Assembly (NCBI RefSeq): GCF_018139145.2
Contig: NC_059481.1
Span: 16,976,368-17,040,367 of the forward strand
Source: Gymnogyps californianus
Lineage: Eukaryota; Chordata; Aves; Accipitriformes; Cathartidae
Reading direction: 5' to 3'
Length of the DNA: 64,000 nucleotides
Positions 61,106-64,000 of the stretch are shown here, in pieces; position 1 is the first letter of the stretch; each line of letters begins with the position of its first letter. A model generated the notes under the pieces. It worked only from the letters and a program-made list of their open reading frames with translations, ran no database searches and was not told the DNA's origin. The position numbers were made by a program, and so were the translations under genes.

Positions 61106-63634
61106 ATGAACAAGAAATCTCCCCAGAGAGCTCATTCTGCTTTTTCCAGCTCAGTATTTGCAAGGCTGAAAGTTCAGGGTGTTCTAATAAGCTCTGAATA
61201 AGCAAGGAGACTTTTGGGTCCATATGCAATCCCAGCTCCAGCCTCCTGCACATTAACCAAGCTAATCTGGAACTGCTAATTAGGGGGAGAGCACTCTTTT
61301 TGCTACCTTTCCTGCCCACTTTGAAGACAACTTTTGAGAACCTGGTTTTGCAGAACAATTTCTTCTGTCCTTAGCTTGTTTGTTTGGGGGATCTGCTGTC
61401 AAAGCTTGTATTCACACTATTTTGTGGCTTAAATATGAAGAAAAAAAAGAATTTTCCTAAAAGTAATGAAAGTTGATTCATTTGAGGCAGAGAGGAAAGT
61501 GGATATTTATGGTAGCAATCAGTTGTTACTGGTTGGTGTTGTACATGAGGCAGGTCTCTGATTCAGTCCATCTTATTTTTAAACATACTTTCTTGTCTGC
61601 TGGATATTTCTCTGCTGCAGGTTTCCTCTTGGATCTGAGGTTTGTGAGATGATCCTTTGTGAAAATGAATTAAGCATGGCTTAGAAAGCCTTAGATTGCA
61701 GAGCCGTGCACTGACATGAGTAAAGAATACCCAAGGGCATCAAGAAGTGAGGGTGCGAGGAGGCTGGAGTGGGTGTGGGGCTGCTGAAGGGCTTAAGAAA
61801 GAGGGGAAGAGTGCAGATCTCTGGGTCTGGAGAGGAGGAGGAGCGCTTTCTGCCAAACTAAGGGCAGCAGCAGGCAGTGGAGGGTGTTGGAGGTTTGGCA
61901 GGCAGCAAGGCAGTGCAGGGACACAAGGTTTGGGTGCAGACCTGCCTCCAGCACAGCCCGGTGTCCCAAGTACTGTCCCTGCAAGAGGGTTTCATCCCTT
62001 TTCTGAGCAGCTGCGGGTACACGGCATGATAAGGACAGACAGATATCAACTCCTGAAGGGAAAGGCTGGGGAAGTGCTATTGATGGAGACAAGAACATAA
62101 CCTTCCTCAAAACCTTTCCTGGATTAGCTTCAGCACCCATCCACCTGCAACTAGAAAAAAGATATCTCCTAACAAAGCTCAGAGCCTTTAACACATGCTC
62201 ATTTCCCTCGGTGTTTCCATTCCCTCGACGGTCTATGGGTTGTGCTACTGCAAATTGATCTTGCTAATACTCAGGGTTCAATGATACTTATAGGCTGACT
62301 TGGTGGCGATCAGAGCTCTTCACCTCAATTTCTGCCTAATGTGCAGTGACGATCTTGCAAGAGTGTGTCTGCACAGAGTGAACGGAGGGTTGATTAGAGA
62401 AGGCACAGCTTTCCCTCAAATTATCATGAGGTTTTAGGGAAGCGGGGTTATTATCCACACGTGAGTTACTACCTCTTACCTTATCCCCACATACCAATAG
62501 ATGTCTACAGATGAGCTCGTGTTTATTCCCAAGCGACCGTTCATCTCAACACGTTTTTGCTAAGGAAACATAATCAGGTTATCCCAGGTGGAGCTAAGGT
62601 TGCTTCCAGGCAGCTGCTAACATTTAAACACATGAGAAGGTCTCAATCATAATGAAAGAGGCCAGGAGGGAAAAAATGAGAAATAAGTCAGGTAAGTAAT
62701 CAAACTCTTGCAGAAATAGGAAGGAACAAACAAGAGAGCTAAAGTAGATGCCCCCTAAAGACCAATTTAGTGAAGTTCAGCTTCTGCTAAAAGGACATTT
62801 TGCATTAAATACTCTGTATATTGCATGTTTTTCCTCCCTCGGAAAGCAAGCATGGAAAAATATCAAGCAAATTATGGCCAAATTATGCAAAAATTACAAA
62901 TAAACAGATGCCCACAGAGTTTCATCAAATGTGTGAAATGAGTATGACACATCTTAGAAAACGTTTACATTTTGTTCTGAAAATAAACATCTCACCATCA
63001 GATGCAAATTAACAGCTATTTTAGCCATAAATATCCCTAGTGGGATAAAACACATATCTGGAGTTTTTCTGTTATGCGAAATGCTATTTTGAAGATGGTT
63101 GCAGGGGTATTACAAAAAAAAAAAAGAAACAACAACTGTAGATAATTTAGCAGTTTGATTTCATCAGGTTTTAACACTAGTTGTTAAGAATAAGTTAGGT
63201 AACTTGTAACAACGTTATTTTTACATATTCATTTGATAAATCTGCTTTGCTGAGCTTTCACCAGCAGTAGTCGTAATAATAGTTAATTATTTCTTAAATT
63301 TACTGAAACAGAATATTCCTTTTCAGTATAATACATCCTGTCAGAAAGAATTTTTTTTATTTGCTAAGGATAATCATATGAAGAGTCATAAAATTTGTAT
63401 TTACTCATTTGCTGAAAGGCACACAGTATCATTATTTGGAGAAATATCATATAAATGTGTATCTTCAAGTGCTTTTAATCACCTCTCAGAGGACTAAATA
63501 TCATATTTGCAAGCGTAGAGCAGTAAGTACACAGCAAGTATAAAAGATAGTGCCAGAGTAATGTTTTAAACTTTTTCACATCCTACATATAAAAAACTCA
63601 AGACACAGTTAAAGCATCAGACTTCCCAGATCCC

Positions 63635-63745
63635 CAGAGCTGCAGTTGTGTTATCATCATTTCACAGTCCAGTAAACTGAGAGAAGAAAATTTTTAAGGG
63701 CTTTGCCCATAACTGCAAAACAGCCACGCCGTTGCTGAGAATAAA
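63635..63745 (+). repeat. MIR/L2-like ancient SINE fossil
   Basis: The string atttcacagtccagtaaact, then gggctttgcccataactgca and an acgccgttgctgag segment, follows the MIR core order. Confidence 0.45.
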
Positions 63746-64000
63746 ATTGGTTTTTCAGGCACGCAGCTCCCTTTTCCTTTTTATGATTTAATAATAATAT
63801 TTTAAGGAGAATATCATCTTACAGACTCTTAACCTCGCAAAGTTATATAAAAAAAAAAGAAAAAAGATCCTATTAGTAATTATGCAGTTATGTAGCAATT
63901 CAAGTTTGGCTGTGTGAGTCAAGTTAAATAGAATGTGTAACAATATCCCTGCTTTTAGTTGTGTGAAGAGGATGTTTTATTATCAGCTGAGATAAAATCT

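Larger units (their letters stand above)
59438..64000 (+). other. SV2B: SV2B intron following the start-codon exon (incomplete)
   Basis: No SV2 coding sequence reappears: the next expected peptide of the family (the IVYLGMM region of membrane segment 2) is not open in any frame here, so the next exon lies beyond the right edge. The stretch holds a possible old repeat near 60835-61105, A-rich runs at 61438-61449, 63114-63125 and about 63849-63865, and a MIR-like fossil near 63635-63745. The part after 62800 is AT-rich. No other gene is recognised. Confidence 0.75.

Noticed and set aside
1..64000. Bacterial-type features: operons, CRISPR arrays, insertion sequences, ribosome binding sites
   Set aside because: The sequence is vertebrate; none of these was seen. 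No tRNA or rRNA gene was recognised either.

Overview
The window is vertebrate genomic DNA, almost certainly nuclear DNA of a bird or another sauropsid. About 99% is non-coding. Coding sequence is carried by an exon with canonical splice signals. I see no LINE-1 or Alu-like elements, and interspersed repeats are few and old (CR1-like and MIR/L2-like fossils). The species cannot be fixed from the sequence; 'bird' is an inference from the sparse, old repeat content and from the protein.

The one secure gene is SV2B (synaptic vesicle glycoprotein 2B, a 12-transmembrane transporter-like protein of the major facilitator superfamily), on the + strand near the right end. Its first coding exon runs 58551-59437. 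It has a strong acceptor ending at 58550, a 370-nt 5' UTR segment with three short upstream ORFs, the ATG at 58921, 172 complete codons plus one base, and a consensus donor at 59438. The exon encodes the acidic cytosolic N terminus and the first membrane segment. All later coding exons lie beyond the right edge. The protein begins about 20 residues upstream of the position where mammalian SV2B begins, and that extension resembles the SV2A/SV2C N terminus.

Layout: 1-12200 is intergenic or distal DNA without recognisable genes. 12200-12640 is a CpG-rich block ending near a donor-like site. 12640-23000 is non-coding with simple repeats and one MIR-like fossil. 23020-23600 is a second GC/CpG-rich block with a near-perfect donor at 23417, a good candidate for a 5' non-coding first exon and promoter of SV2B. 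29030-29202 is a third exon-like stretch with both acceptor and donor. 29203-58550 would then be first-intron sequence, with ancient CR1 and MIR-like fragments, several AT-rich stretches that look like conserved non-coding elements, and two protein-like open frames on the minus strand (36524-36784 and 49963-50217) that I could not assign. 59438-64000 is the start of the next SV2B intron.

Functionally the window reads as the 5' regulatory end of a neuronal gene: one or more distant non-coding first exons, a long first intron, and a second exon carrying the start codon behind upstream ORFs. Nothing bacterial, viral or CRISPR-like was seen, and I found no convincing undescribed multi-gene system.
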